A DNA stretch of 64,000 nucleotides from Mytilus trossulus (lineage: Eukaryota; Mollusca; Bivalvia; Mytilida; Mytilidae), in NCBI RefSeq assembly GCF_036588685.1, contig NC_086379.1, positions 19,205,862 to 19,269,861 of the forward strand, read 5' to 3'. This document shows positions 30,488 to 45,100 of this stretch, in pieces (position 1 is the first letter of the stretch; each line of letters opens with the position of its first letter). The position numbers and the translations under genes are program-made. Below the pieces are notes generated by a model, which worked only from the letters and a program-made list of their open reading frames with translations, searched no databases and had not been told where the DNA came from.

Positions 30488-32440
30488 CTCAAACTTCTAA
30501 AAATCATTTTTAATTTATTCAAACTTTTATTGTAAATAAGTGGATCTAAATATTAATATATATTTGTGTATGTGACAATTTTTTTATGATTGCAAATATT
30601 TGGTTCCTTATATATTTTTGTTACATTTAATTTATCAAAACCATTAGATCTATATGAATATTCATCTAAAACGAGCAAATGAGATTTTATATCATAGAAA
30701 TACAGTTTACCGTAGTTACTGTTTAATGTGTTTTATGATTTAAAGATGATAAAACTTGTCAAAACCTATCTTTATATATTTGTATGAAAGCATGTTATAG
30801 AATAATCATTTCTTTGTTAAATTATGATAAGATAATGTTGTTAGTTTCTTTGTATCCATGTTGAAATAAAAGGATGCCATATAGATGTCATTTAAAAAAA
30901 TAAACCAATTTATTAATCAAAATTCTTTTTTTATCGCTTGATATACCTGGTTTACCAGAAATGTTTTTATTTTGTCTTTTGTTACTGTGTTCTAGAAATC
31001 CATAAATTTTCTGCTGATTGTAAGTGAAGATTTTAAATTTGTTTGTGAATTTGTAAATCATTTCACTTGTATCAAGTGTATTATGGAACTATTACTTAAA
31101 ATATTTTTTTAATATGTTTAAGTGTTATTTATGGCTGTTCCATTAGAAAAAAGATAATACACGAGTTGTTCATGTTGACCATGCTCTGTTGGAGTAATTA
31201 CAATATCTGCTTTATTACTTTAGATATCTTCAAAATTTTAATACCCTATAAAAATTATTTATTGGAATTTGGAAATTCTTGTCCTTTTACAATTAAGCGT
31301 CACAACACCAGAGGTTATTGTGTATGAAACCAACCTTAAAGTACAGAAAAGTTGTTAAGATCATTGAACAATACATAAAATCATTTGATGATTTTTGATG
31401 AAATATGTACAAGGTGCTTTGAAAAATAAAGAGAACTTTCATTTAAGTTTTGCAAAACAGGAATTCTGTTTAGACAGATTTTATACTCAGAATTTAGATC
31501 AATTGTTTTTCACTGTTTTCATTTTTTGTGAAAGATTATTATCATTACATGTAACTGAAGTGCAATTTTTTCTTATTTTGAAATTAAACATGAACCATCA
31601 AATGTCACCTTTAATAAAATGTTTAAAAATTCATCTTAAATTATGAGAAATAATGTTATATTTAGTGGGCGCTGTTAATGTTTATAACTGGTGTTGTTGT
31701 TTTAAGGGTATGACTTATCTTATAAGAGGGAATGGTTAAAAGAGGGAATAGTTTACATTAGTTTTAGCAGCTGTTAAAATGAGTTCAATGGTATTTTAGG
31801 AGACAAATTTTGTTGTTTAATGTTTGATTTATGTTGTAAATGACTGTCATTATAAATTCTGGTATGTTTGTGAAGAAATCTATCTTTTGAACCTTCTTTA
31901 ATATTCAAGAAAGAGGGCGAGGGTTTAGAATTCCTCTTAATTCTTAAAATGACTTCTTTTGTCCAACAGTGTTTTTTTGAAAATATATGACTTATTGCAC
32001 TGAATTGTTTAAGACTTAAAACAGTTATTTATGTTTTTTTAAGATTTAAGTTGGGAAATTAACGAGTGATTGTCCAAATCTAATTTTAGACTTTAGTCAT
32101 GGCACTGAACTCTGGAATTCTAATTTTTGTGTGTATACAGATTGGATATTTACTATGAATTAACAATTTTAAAGACAGAATACTATTTGTAATTAATGTG
32201 TGAATGTTTGATGTAGTAATGTGAATATTTTTTATGTGAACCAGCAATAAAATATTGTTTATGCAAAATTCTGTAAAAACCTTTTTATTTCTTTGGGAAA
32301 GCACAAATTATATAATATATCTAACATCAAAAATTGAAATATACTTCTACTATTAGATGAATACGATTAACATGCATGGTCATATTTATACATTTTGGAA
32401 TTAACTTGTCATTACATTAACTTTGTAATAAAAATATTTT
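30488..32440 (+). other. Probable PCYT2 3' UTR and downstream flank
   Basis: AATAAA signals occur at 30865, 32246 and 32427, so a 3' UTR of roughly 0.4 kb, or up to about 1.9 kb, is possible. No coding frame is convincing here. Confidence 0.45.
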
Positions 32441-32626
32441 AATTGTATAAAATGCTTTTTTTTATGTGTCATATGATAAATAATTTCAACACTTGTAACC
32501 ATATATGGTATCACCATATGATGTCTCAAAGGATTTTGATTGGTAAACAAAAATTGAAATAAGATTCTGACTTCTGTCAAAACTAAATATTCTCATTCCT
32601 GCAGTGATGGCAGGTGACTCAGTTAG

Positions 32627-33595
32627 GCCACGTTTTTTTAATTTGGTGGTTTACAGTTTTTCCCATTAAAAAGTCGGGTCGGTCGGTCGGAAAAAAAAGA
32701 AAAAAAAATGTCTTTCAAAACAGAAAAATAAGCAAAATAAATATATATTTCACCTTACTAACAACATGTTTGTCTTATTTGCTGTTTTGTCATCATTTCT
32801 TAATATTTAGTTCGATGAAAAATTATTGATCAGTGATCATGAACATCGCAGGACATCGTTTAATAACTTCCTGTAAAAAAGGGGAGGTTGCACGGACAAA
32901 GACGAAATTAAATCGTCATTTCACAAACAAGAAAAACAGATTCGCGTAGCTTTCAATCAATTCCAGAAAACTTGGTATAAATAATGATCTTCAATCACAA
33001 AAACTGACAAAGAAAAAAAATGTAAAAACGTCGTACAAAAATAAGTTTCAACACACGTGTCGACAAACATAATAGACTCGTCCACTGGAAAAACGACAAT
33101 CGGGTAAATCAGTTGTCATGCAATCCGGTTTTTATCCCAATGATTGATATTTATGAAAATTTCAAATGATTTGTTAATATTCAGTACTTTAATTAATGTA
33201 TTCAACCTGTCAACATTTGGACAAGTCTATTTCTCTGAGATCATTTTACGGACTGATTACAAAGAAGGGAAACGAACTTATTTTGTAATAGGTTTTCAAC
33301 ACAGGTTTCATTCCACAAAATTATTTGCACAAAAGACATTTCAAGGTCAGTTATAATTGATTTGTCTATTTTTAGAAACGTAAATTGGAAGTTTTGTTTT
33401 TCACAACAGAAAGTGTTATCAACTTTGTTAATGATTAATGCATTTCATTTTATAAAAAAAGAAAATTTTAATGATTTTTCAGGGATTGATAAGGGTCGGG
33501 AATAAAAAAGCATGAAAAGTCAATTTTATTTTTATTCTGAAAATTGGCAGAATCGGGTCGGCGGATCCTTAAACCAACAAATAAAAAAACGGTGG
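32627..33595. mobile_element. MITE-like element between PCYT2 and COQ7
   Basis: The left end CCACGTTTTTTTAATTTGGT and the inverse of the right end, CCACCGTTTTTTTATTTGTT, match well. Both carry GGTTTA next and GGGTCGG further inside. About 970 bp with no transposase frame. The first few bases of each end are approximate. Confidence 0.7.
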
Positions 33596-34422
33596 TCTTA
33601 CTATACTATAATCAATGATATTTAATATATAGATTCCTTGGAGAATTATGTTTGTAAAATTAAAATTAAAAAATTAATTCCAGGATCCTGAAAGGGTCAA
33701 TCCCGAAATCCCGAGCTTAAAAACACTTGATCCCATAGTACCGATAAAGGTCCTATCCCCCCTCAGTTCTTGCCAGATATTAATGAAATTTATTTTATAG
33801 GACAATGTTTCTCGCGATTTAAAAATTAGATTCAAATAATTATGTTTTGGGAAATTTCGAATGGAAAATCAACGATTTACTGATACCATTGAAAAAAGTA
33901 TCAATTTAATGCAAGATGAAAGATGAATTATCAAAAATTTGAATGGTTTCCAATTTTGTCTTTAATTTAGGTGGCTGTACACAACTTAACCAGAATTCAC
34001 AATTCATTTCTTCCATATAGACCTCCATATAAAGTTATGTCTTTGACACCATCATCAGTCAAAATGCAATGCAATGGACTGACAGTAGCACAGTATACAT
34101 TGGAGTGGGGTGTAAAAATGGGGGTCTATTCCATCAAGTGTTTAAAGTGTTGACCCATTACTACTGTTCTCAGACATAACACAGGATCACTATGAAAACC
34201 CCTATTTTATGACCCTTTAGTAAATCTTTAGCAACCTTCAGGTTTAGTTTCCAGCATAAGGTATGTGCCTCTGTAGCATGATAGGTTTGTTCTTTGTTTC
34301 TGCTCTTTGGTCGGGATGTTGTCCGACACATCTCCTCATTACCATTCTCAATTTTATTGTCCTCTTTTTCTACATCTAACACTGAACAACAGAACGTGAC
34401 AGTTGTCAAGAAAAATAATGTT

Positions 34423-35231
34423 TTATTGCGAACCCAATTGAACCTTTCTATAGATTCACCTGCAAGTTACCTGTCCATTTAAACGTTTGTAAGTTCTATT
34501 GTCCCATCTAACAAATACAACAGGTATTGTTCTCTGTTTAGTTTATTCACTCAGACCTTTAAATTTCTTCTAAGAGAAATCTATCACTCATTGATTAATC
34601 TACATGAGTAAAAAATGTATCTGCTAAATTGATAGAAATAACACTTTTACTATGCATAAAAAACTGTATATGAGTTTGAATGTATTATATTAACAATCTG
34701 TTGAATGTAAACACTAATTCAAACATTAATAAAAGTTGATTTCTGAAAAAAAATCAACATTATTCCTATTTCTAAAAAAAAAATTGATATAAAACCCCTA
34801 AAAATGTTGATGTTTATATATTAAGGCCTTCTTAAAAGTATTCTATAACTTAACAAAAACTGAAAGATGCAAATTTTCATAAGAACAATACTTTTTTTTT
34901 TAAAAACAAACTTTTTATGATTAAATTATTAAGTATTTTGAACAGATTGAAAAAAGTATTATAAATGTTTAATAAACACGAAATCACAGACATTTTTTTT
35001 TTATGTGAAACATGTAATTTCTATCAATTTAGCAGATAAACTTTTTACTCTGGTAGATTAATCAATGAGTGATAGATTTCTCTTAGAAGAAATTTAAAGG
35101 TCCTGGTGAATAAACTATACAGAGCACAATACCTGTTGTATTTGTTCAATGGGACAATAGAACTGCCAAAAGTTTAAATGGACAGGTAACTTGCAGGTGA
35201 ATCTATAGAAAGGTTCAATTGGGTTCGCTAT
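34423..35231. mobile_element. Long-arm inverted-repeat element, about 215-bp arms
   Basis: 34423-34639 and 35017-35231 are inverted copies with scattered mismatches. Examples are TTGAACCTTTCTATAGATTC against its complement and ATCTATCACTCATTGATTAA against its complement. The 380-bp spacer is AT-rich. No coding potential. Confidence 0.85.
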
Positions 35232-36172
35232 AAAACTAAAACTCGACACAAAGTCATCCGACCAGAACAAATTTAAAACTTTATTTTTAATTTGTCATGT
35301 TAAAGAATGTATCAATTATTAAATCAATATCTTAAAGCACGAAGAAAACTGAACATTTGAGTAAATTCAAAGGTCCATAAATCTGCACAAATTATCAAAC
35401 CAAAACAAAATTCAAACTAGATCTGTAACTTGTCATGATATAACAATAAACCAAATATCAAAGCAATATCTTCAAGCACATAGAAAAGAATTGTAGAAAA
35501 CTTTGCCGTACTTTTGGACAGACTGAAACCTTAAAAGTCCCCTTCGACTCCGTTGGTAGAAGACTAATAAGAGCAGATTGGGATATACATCTATGAGACA
35601 GCAACCTCAATACCTGCAAAAAACTACATAAGACATCTATAGGTTAACATCACAATAATAGACAAGGCCTCAACCATATGTTAAGCGCTCAATTACCCTA
35701 AACTAGAGAATAGTAAATTAATTCATCAGAGGCTTCAAATTTTGTTTATTAAAACTATGAAGAACAAACGTAAAGTAGAGGATGCCACTGATGATTTTTC
35801 AGACTTGATAAAAGTACATTGCCATGTGACAAGGTTAAATCAGTTTTCTTTTATAAAGAGGAGATTAACAAGATACCATTTCAGTATTGGATTCTTTCAA
35901 AGTTGAAAAACAAAAGTAAAAACCAATAAATTATTTATGAGCATACATCATACATACATACATGTAAATATTTCACTTTTTCATTCACAAATTTAACATC
36001 AATTCAGTTGCTCAATAATTCAGGATCTTTTATATATAAAAAAGCTCAACAAATACAAAAAAGTATGTTCTTTTAGACTTCACTGAAGACAAATGGTCGT
36101 ACATATTGTCTAAAGTCACATGATCAAAAATTCTCTAAAGTCCAAGTTTATACGTTCTCTAAAGTCACATGA

Positions 36173-39100
36173 TCATATCTTCTCTGAGATCCATACAGCT
36201 CCTTTACATCCAACTTTTATAACTTGTGTTAGTGCTTTATAAAATGGTGCCTGTCAATTAGAAAATAGATCAATATTAATTTAAAAAAAATCAAAAAAAA
36301 AATCCTGGCTATACACAATGAAAGATAGAAAGGACAAACAATTAAGGACCAACTAAAACTGTCAAAAAATTAATCTTTCTGCAAAAGACATCAGAAGAGT
36401 TGAAAACAAGATATTTGCAAATAACAAGTTTAAAATCTAAATCACATTGGTCTGCATAAAAATACACAACAGTTATCCCTGTCTTAATGCAAAATTTTGC
36501 AATATAGTGCATTAAACGTGGTTACACACAGAAAAACATATATCTTACTCAATAAAAATAAATGATATGGAAAAGTTTATAATAACCTGATGGCATAGTA
36601 GGTTTTTTTACTTGAAGGAAAGATCTCAAAAAAAATGTTTAACCCAGCAACATGTTATGTGTCCTAGGTCAGGAGCCTCTGGCCAATGTTAGTCTTGTAT
36701 GTTTTTTTATTTAGGTTTATTCATATGTTTTGGTGTTTAGTATGACTTCCATTTTCACTGAACTAGTACACATCTTTATGTAGGGGCCAGCTGAGGCCAT
36801 CCTCCAGATGCTTTTTTTTTCTAGCTGTGTTGAAGACCCATTGGTGGCCATCAGCTGTTATCTGCTCTTAGGTCAGGTTATTGTTTCTTTGACATATTCC
36901 CCCATTTCCATTCTCAATTTTATGCTGGTTTTCAGTAATGTGTTCTGACAGTAACAAATCTTGTTTTAGTTCCAATGACCCTGACCTTGGACATAGTGTT
37001 TTAAAAATCAAAATGCTTCTTTCTCTAAGTGTTACATTCTAATGCAACATCGTTTGTAATGATCATTTTGTTTGGATAACGTCAACAATTTTCATGGAAT
37101 CAATTCACAAATGATGCTATGACAACATATGGGCAAGCACAGACAACGTATGACAGATTTTAAATGTGTGATTTTACGTTGTCTTCTGTCAGTTTCATTT
37201 GAATGGAGATAACTGTATTGTATTTGAAGCTCCAACAGCATCAATTGATGATTTGATCGTCTCAAATAGCCATTAACTGGCTCCACTTACATGTCGCCAG
37301 TAAACTTAAATTGCGACCATCATATCACCAATTGATGCCATGGGAGCTTCAAATACAATACAGTTATCACCTCAATCTCATATGTAGTATTTGATTTAGT
37401 TTCTTTATTACACAATTTCAGTCTATTTTTAGTAACTATGACCTTGTATTGAGTGACCTAAAAATCAAACTCATTACGTATTGCCATATCTATATAAGCA
37501 AGAACTGATCAATTGGCATATATATCTTTAGTACATATGCCCTTGACCTTTGACAAAATGACCTCAAATTAAATAAAGATCACTACTCATTATATGTGAC
37601 CATTTTAAAGAATGTCTGCAATATGATTTTAAGTATCCATATTCAATCAATTCAAGCTATTAATTTGAAAAAGTTTTTTAGTTCATTTTGTGCAGCATAC
37701 ATATTTTTTAATCAGAGACATTAAAATTAAGAGATCGATGTTAATTATAACAACTAATAATTGTTGAATTTTATATAAACAATTTGATTAAGACATGAAT
37801 TGAAGTTTATTGAAGGACCTTTGTCTGATTTTAAAAAGTTATGTTATATTGTAAATATATTTGAATAAGCTATCGCCGCAATTTAGCCTTTTTGCACTCA
37901 TACGGCGTGAATCAAACCACAATCAATCAATCAATAACAATTAATTCTGTTCTGTGAACAATAGAATTGATTGCAATAAATCTAAAATATAACAAATTTA
38001 AAGTAGTAGCTTTTAAACAAAGCAGAATTAGTTGAAAACAAGAGAATTGCAATTGATTTAAATTGATTTAAATAAGAAGAAAGAAATCACTTGGAATTGA
38101 TTGCAGTAATTCTATACACTTTGTAATGTTATTGTGAAAACACTAGCTAGGATTAAAAGTCTTGACTTAAATCTATCTCATATGACAATGTTACTTCTCA
38201 AATGACAATGTAACTTCTCAAATGACAATGTAACTTCCCATATGACAATGAACCTTTCCAGCATCATGTGCTAGAGTTTACTTGAATTTAACTCAAATGA
38301 CAACGTAAAATATGGAGATGTGGTCAGATTACAAAGGGAGACAACTATCCACTTAAGTTTTAAAACAATGTACCTTTCGAGCATCATGTGCTAGAGTTTA
38401 CTTGAATTTAACTCAAATGACAACGTAAAATATGGAGATGTGGTCAGATTACAAAGGGAGACAACTATCCACTTAAGTTTTAAAACAATGTACCTTTTCA
38501 GAATTATGTGCTAGAGTTTATTTGAATTTAACTCAAATGACAACGTAAAATATGGAGATGTGGTCAGATTGCAAGGGGAGACAACTATCCACTTAAGTTT
38601 TAAAACAATGTACCTTTCCAGTATCATGTGCTAGAGTTTACTTGAATTTAACTCAAATGGCAACGTAAAATATGGAGATGTGGTCAGATTACAAAGGGAG
38701 ACAACTATCCACTTAAGTTTTAAAACAATGTACTTTTCCAGCATCATGTGCTAGAGTTTACTTGAATTTAACTCAAATGGCAACGTAAAATATGGAGATG
38801 TGGTCAGATTGCAAAGGGAGACAACTATCCACTTAAGTTTTAAAACAATGTACCTTTTCAGCATCATGTTCTAGACCTGTATCATGGTGATGGAGTTCAT
38901 CATCACGGAACTTCTTTATAATCTGAAACCAACAATAACGTATACTTCCTGTTGAAATTAACTTTAAATTAAATGCATGATTAACATTGAAGGAATCTGC
39001 ATCAAAATGAACTATTTTATTAATATAAAAGAAGAATCTGTCTGACAACACTAATGCTCAAAATCAAGCTTTAAAATGGGACCGAAGTCCAGATGGAAAG

Positions 39101-42100
39101 ACAGAAAGACAGAAGGACAGTGGTCTTTCTGTATTCAAATAAACTATATCAATGTCTCTATCTCTGAAAATGAAGGTGGAAAAGTCTACCTTTAATAATT
39201 CTTCATGTTTTTCAGGGTCATCTTCCATCAAGTCCCTGATCTGACTGTAAATAGATGAATAAAAATAAACAAAAAATATGAATACAAAATTTCTATATTT
39301 AAAATATATACTGGGTATACAATTGAGCTTTATTGAATTGTCGTTTGATTTTAATACTGTCATTCAGTTTTCATCCTTATTTCCTCCTAAAATATATAAT
39401 GAACAAATCAAAGTATCTACAGACAGGAAGTAGGTTTCGGAAAGTGCTCACAAGTTACAACTCAGTTCTGTCAACCTGCTGATTAAATATGAAGTCATTT
39501 TGTTCAGAATTTTTGAAATAAATGTAAGGAAAATATCCATCATATACATGTTTGGTTAAGCGTAGCCTCCTTGTTGAAGATCGTACCTTGACCTATAATG
39601 GTTTATTTTTATAAATTGTGACTTGGACAGAGAGTTGTCTCATTGGCACTCATATCTTTTATATTTAATTATTCATAACTTGAGTAGAGTTAGAGACACA
39701 TTAATGGGTTTCCTCTATTGCTCAGAAACAACAATGATGATAGTATATACGGGATGTACTAAATACAATGGATTAATTTGAGCGGCTTGCAATTCATGAA
39801 AGAAAGTCTGCTTTAAAGCTGGTTAAACAAATGTCTATTTATGCAAAATTATTAATTCTGTACACAATAGTACATCAAAGAAATAAATAATAAACAAGAA
39901 TATTTGTGTTCATATGCCACACCAAGTCCCATTTACACTATCACATTTCCATGTTCAGTGAACCATGCTCAAAACCGTTTTATGACATATAATTATATCA
40001 AATTGTTTACATATTAAGGAACATGTTCTAAGTTTCAAGTATGAGTATATACGAAAATACCAAGAATCTTCAATTGAGTATCGAGACCACAAATATTACA
40101 CAAAGTTATCCTGGTCACGGCACCATAAATGTGTGGATGATTTCTAGGTATACAAAGCTTATAAAACAAATTACAGTTTGACGTTTACTTGTTACCAACT
40201 AAAGATATGGTGACATTCCTGATGTGACGTCGTCCTTGGAAACAATGGTACTTTGAGATGTTTCTGGTCCTGCTGTCTTCTTAAACATCATCACAAACTA
40301 CCTAAGCTTTTTTATTGAAATCAGTTTGGTGACCTATAATTGCTTTCATCTATGACATTTGATTTCTGGTGGATAGTTGTTGCATTGACAATCATTCCAC
40401 ACCTTCTTTATTTTTATGTTAAACAAGTGAAACTGCGAGCTACTGCTCACTGATGATACCCCCGCCGCAAGTGGATAATATTAATAGTGTAAAAATATGC
40501 AAGTGTTCGGTAAACAGGAAGTTGTCGAGTGATGAATCTGAAAACACATCACACGGTATAGCTGACTTATATAAATCCTGAAACCAAATTTTAGAAATCC
40601 TTGTATTGTAGTTCCTGAGAAAAATGTGACGAAAATTTTCAACTTGGCTATCATGTGTAAAATCATACAAGTGTTCGGTAAACAGGAAGTTGTCAAGTGA
40701 TGAATCTGAAAACGCACCACACAGTATGGCTGACATACATAAATGTTGATACCAAATTACAGAAAGGGTGGATGTGTAGTTCCTGAGAAAAATGTGGCGA
40801 AAGTTTCATGGGACGGACTGACGGACGGACAGACGGACGGACTGACAGACAGAGGTAAAACAGTTTACCCCCCTTTTTTAAAGCGGGGGTATAACTAAAA
40901 CCATAACCTATCAAATTTGTATGTTCATGTGGTAAAATCTTGCTAGAATAAATCGTATTGAGAATGGAAATGTTGAATAAGTCAAAGAAACAACAACCCA
41001 GAGGAGACATATATATATATATATATATATATCAAACATTTCACTTCAAAGTTCACAGTGTCAAGTTGATGTGATCATGAACTACCCTAAACTAACCTGA
41101 TGTGGAATAGTTGGACAGACCATACCACATAATGCACAGGGCAAAATAAACAGCTATTAATTCTGCAATCACCTGAGAATTATAAAACTAACCTATTATA
41201 ATGATCCCCTATCACAGCTTCTACTGCTACAGTACATGCCATGGCTCCTTCTTTACCTAACAATGCAGTTCCTGCGCCTGTAAAGTCAAATTAGTAACCA
41301 TTTAATAAATGTAGAAAAAGTCTTAAATTTGACAGCGATTATGCCAAGGTCAACCATTTTGTATATCTATAGTGCTTTTGTGTTTCAAATAAAGCTAGAC
41401 ATCTTTGCAAATTGACAAAGCATGAAAATTGTGTAGGGACAGTGTTTCAATTTGAGATGAATAAGGGTGTTACTTTTATCACCCAGTAAATGTTAATTCC
41501 ATTCACCTGATTTGCATTTCACCATATTTGAGTCAGTATTTTGTTGAAAGTATGACAAAGCCTTGTAAAATAATGAAGTAAATCGTAAAATATAATCAGC
41601 TTACGACTATTCAAAATACATGTATGCTAATAATATTTACTTTTGCCCACAGCTGATAGACAAAGTGTCTTTGTGCTAATTAATTTTGTAAAATTGTAAT
41701 GTGTTCAAGGTTTTTTAGATAGTAATCAATAAACTGAGTAATTCATCTGTCATAAAAAGTAGACCAACAACCATTTCACAAATCAATAAAATTTATTATT
41801 GACTGCAATAAGCATTTACTGTAAACCAACTTATTTTGGCAGATACTTCATTATGTGTTTAGCCCTTTCTTTCCCATTTGACGGGGACTTTCTTTCGTGT
41901 TTCTCAAATTAACTTGATGTTGTTAAGTAAGGAAAAATCTAAGTTTTACATATTCACGATTTTTTTCTACTTGAAAAAGTCGCAAAAATAAATCCTCGCG
42001 AAAAATTGGTTGTTTTACAGTTTGAGAAAGTCTGATTAACTGATTAGTTTTTATGGTATTCAATATTTAGTCCTTCTGACAGTTATATATAAACCATCAT

Positions 42101-45100
42101 TGACCATGGACAATACAGTTTTTATACTGTAGATTCAGAAATTATTTCGACATTTTTATTATTGCAAATAATGCGACAGGAATATAATCGCAACAATAAA
42201 ACTAGCATTTTGAAATTTTTTATATAACCCAAACAGGATTTATCTGAAAATCGCAAAAAAATGAGATCGCAAAAAAATAATAATTGCATTTTGGTCTAAA
42301 ATGACAAAATTGCAATAATAAATGCACACATTATGTCTGAATTTACAGTACATAAACAAAGAGAGCCGTGGTGTAGTGGTTAGTGCATCGGACTACTATC
42401 ACAAAGGTTCCTGGTTCGATTCCCGTTCGGGATGAAAATTTCAGGAACTCAATTTTCGGCTCTCCCTTGACACCATTTGCGAGTATGGTCTTGAGGAAAC
42501 GATGATAGTCTGTCGGAAGGGGACGATAAATGGCTGACCCGTGTTAAGAGAGAGCCATATCTCTTGCACGTTAAAGACACCCTTGTAGATTTCGAAAAAG
42601 AGTAGGCTAATGCCGCTACAAGGCAGCACTCGCACCCGCAAAGTGGAAAGGGATTAATATAAGTTGCAAAACTTGTTTCCCAATCCACTATAAACAAATA
42701 TGTTTAAACTAAATTGATATCTCCTACTAGAATGTTTCATAAGAAGTGGGTACTAAATAAAAAACCCTTAGTAACTACAACTCTAAATGCATGATACCTA
42801 AAGCAAATCCAGCTATATTCCAGAGTGGTAACAGTACAGTAGGTCTAGCTCTTACCTAAAGCAAATCCAGCTATATTCCAGAGTGGTAACAGTACAGTAG
42901 GGTTAGCTCTTACCTAAAGCAAATCCAGCTATATTCCAGAGTGGTAACAGTACAGTAGGTCTAGCTCTTACCTAAAGCAAATCCAGCTATATTCCAGAGT
43001 GGTAACAGTACAGTAGGTCTAGCTCTTACCTAAAGCAAATCCAGCTATATTCCAGAGTGGTAACAGTACAGTAGGTCTAGCTCTTACCTAAAGCAAATCC
43101 AGCTATATATCAGAGTGGTAACAGTACAGTAGGTCTAGCTCTTACCTAAAGCAAATCCAGCTATATTCCAGAGAGGTAACAGTACAGTAGGTCTAGCTCT
43201 GTGTTGAACAATCAGTTTGTTGAACGTTTCTAAATGGATCTTTTCATCTTCCCACATTTCCTATAATATAAAAATCAATATTCTTACAAAAAAAGATACA
43301 AGGTGATAGGATGTGCCACTGGAATAGGTAGTGAAAAGATGGAGAAATCACTGGAATAGGTTACATTTTCCAGCTAGAAAATATGTGAATAGATGGAGAG
43401 ATCTATCAGAAATATATGATAAGTTCAATAAATTTGTCAATAAATCAATTTTTTGTACATGTATATGACAAGCTCTATCATTTTTTCGCAGCTGAAAGTT
43501 TCACCTTTAGAAACATTTGTTACGAGAGGGGGGGGTCGGTGACGACAGCTCCAGGACGTGTAGTGGCCAGTACTTCGCCCCTATTCGACCATTGGGATAC
43601 CTGATATAAGATTATGACTAAACAACAGACAATAAATCAAATGAAACTATATTTATTCACAAATGTACAATGATTGCATGTATTTAACAAAGTCGAATAA
43701 ACAAGAATCAGAAAACTTTCTTTATAAGTTCAAAAATAAAGTAATTTATATGTTAAATGAAAATTAAAGTATATCTATTACACGTTACATAAAGAATCTT
43801 AGCCTCAAATATTCCATTTTTCCAACACAACACATGAAAACCCAACCAATATAGTATTCAAAAAGGTTACTTTATTACCTTTGCAATATAAGAAAAGATA
43901 CATTTTGAAGATCTAAATTAAAGTGGGATAGCAGAACCCCAGGAGCACTCCTCCCAATTATGTACCAATTATGTATAGTAAATGATGTTTGTTGACATTG
44001 TAAGGGACGACATCAAAAGTTCAATGAAGGATAAAAAACTTAATTCACATAGTTTTTTCACTGACCCCCACCTTAACTTAATTTGGGAAAAAATTATATA
44101 TGTAAAATTGATTTTAGATTAACAAAACTTGCAGCAATGTTGACCCCCCCCCTTCCCCCCCCACCCCAAACTATTTTATTTAAGTTTTTTTATCCTGCAT
44201 CGATCTTTTGATGTCGTCGCTAATGAAGTATATATTGATGAAAATGGATTTGATCTTCATATTTTAATCATTTTATTATAACTTTATTATCAACTCATAC
44301 CTAAGGTCATTTTGATAAAAGTTAATCACTAATTAAATTGGATCACATTCTTGAGAAAAATTAATCTAAACAATTACAAAGACTGATGAGTTTTTGGTGT
44401 TACACAAAATAAATTTATCTTCGCTTATTTAAATTTTAACAAACTGATTATTGATTGCTGAACTTCCAGTGGCAAATATTTCATGTACATTCTGAACAAG
44501 AACTTTTTAGATTATCAATTCTAAAAGCTTAAAAGTAGATGTAGTATGATTACTAATGAAAACAAGAGTTAAATTGATATAGATATGAGTAATTAAAGGT
44601 CACCTCTTTTGGATTGGCTTTTTCTCAGTAAAAAAAAAAGAAAAAAAAGAATGCCATAACATTGCCAAGGTAATTTTTTTTGGTCTTTCAAACATAAATA
44701 ACTTTTTCTGCTACCTCTCTCCCATAGCCCATTACAAAGATTGTAACTGAGGACAGACACTCCCTATCATTTCAGAACCAATAATAATACATGGAATTTT
44801 CTGTCAGGTAAAACTGAATCTGCTGAGAATGTCCAAGGACTATCATTTTTATGAAGCTCAAAGATCCCTACTTCTAAGATCAACTTACAACCTACTGGAC
44901 AATAATTAAACAATAATCAATCAATAAGTTATAAACCTCATTATATCCATGATAACTGTAAATAACAATGGTATAATGTCCAAGTACATGTATATGCACT
45001 GTCAATATTGCATGATTATTATTCCTAGTAACATATATCAATTAGCACTTGATGTAGATTTGCATTTATCATGTGATCACTTTAAAACCCACTCCATATT

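Noticed and set aside
40440-41010. Overlapping minus-strand frames of 79-105 residues
   Set aside because: They follow a two-copy repeat and a GACG microsatellite (a PSVRPSVRP peptide) with no domain.
42361-42430. True tRNA gene
   Set aside because: A and B boxes are present but the sequence continues as a SINE body and no full cloverleaf with an acceptor stem can be closed.
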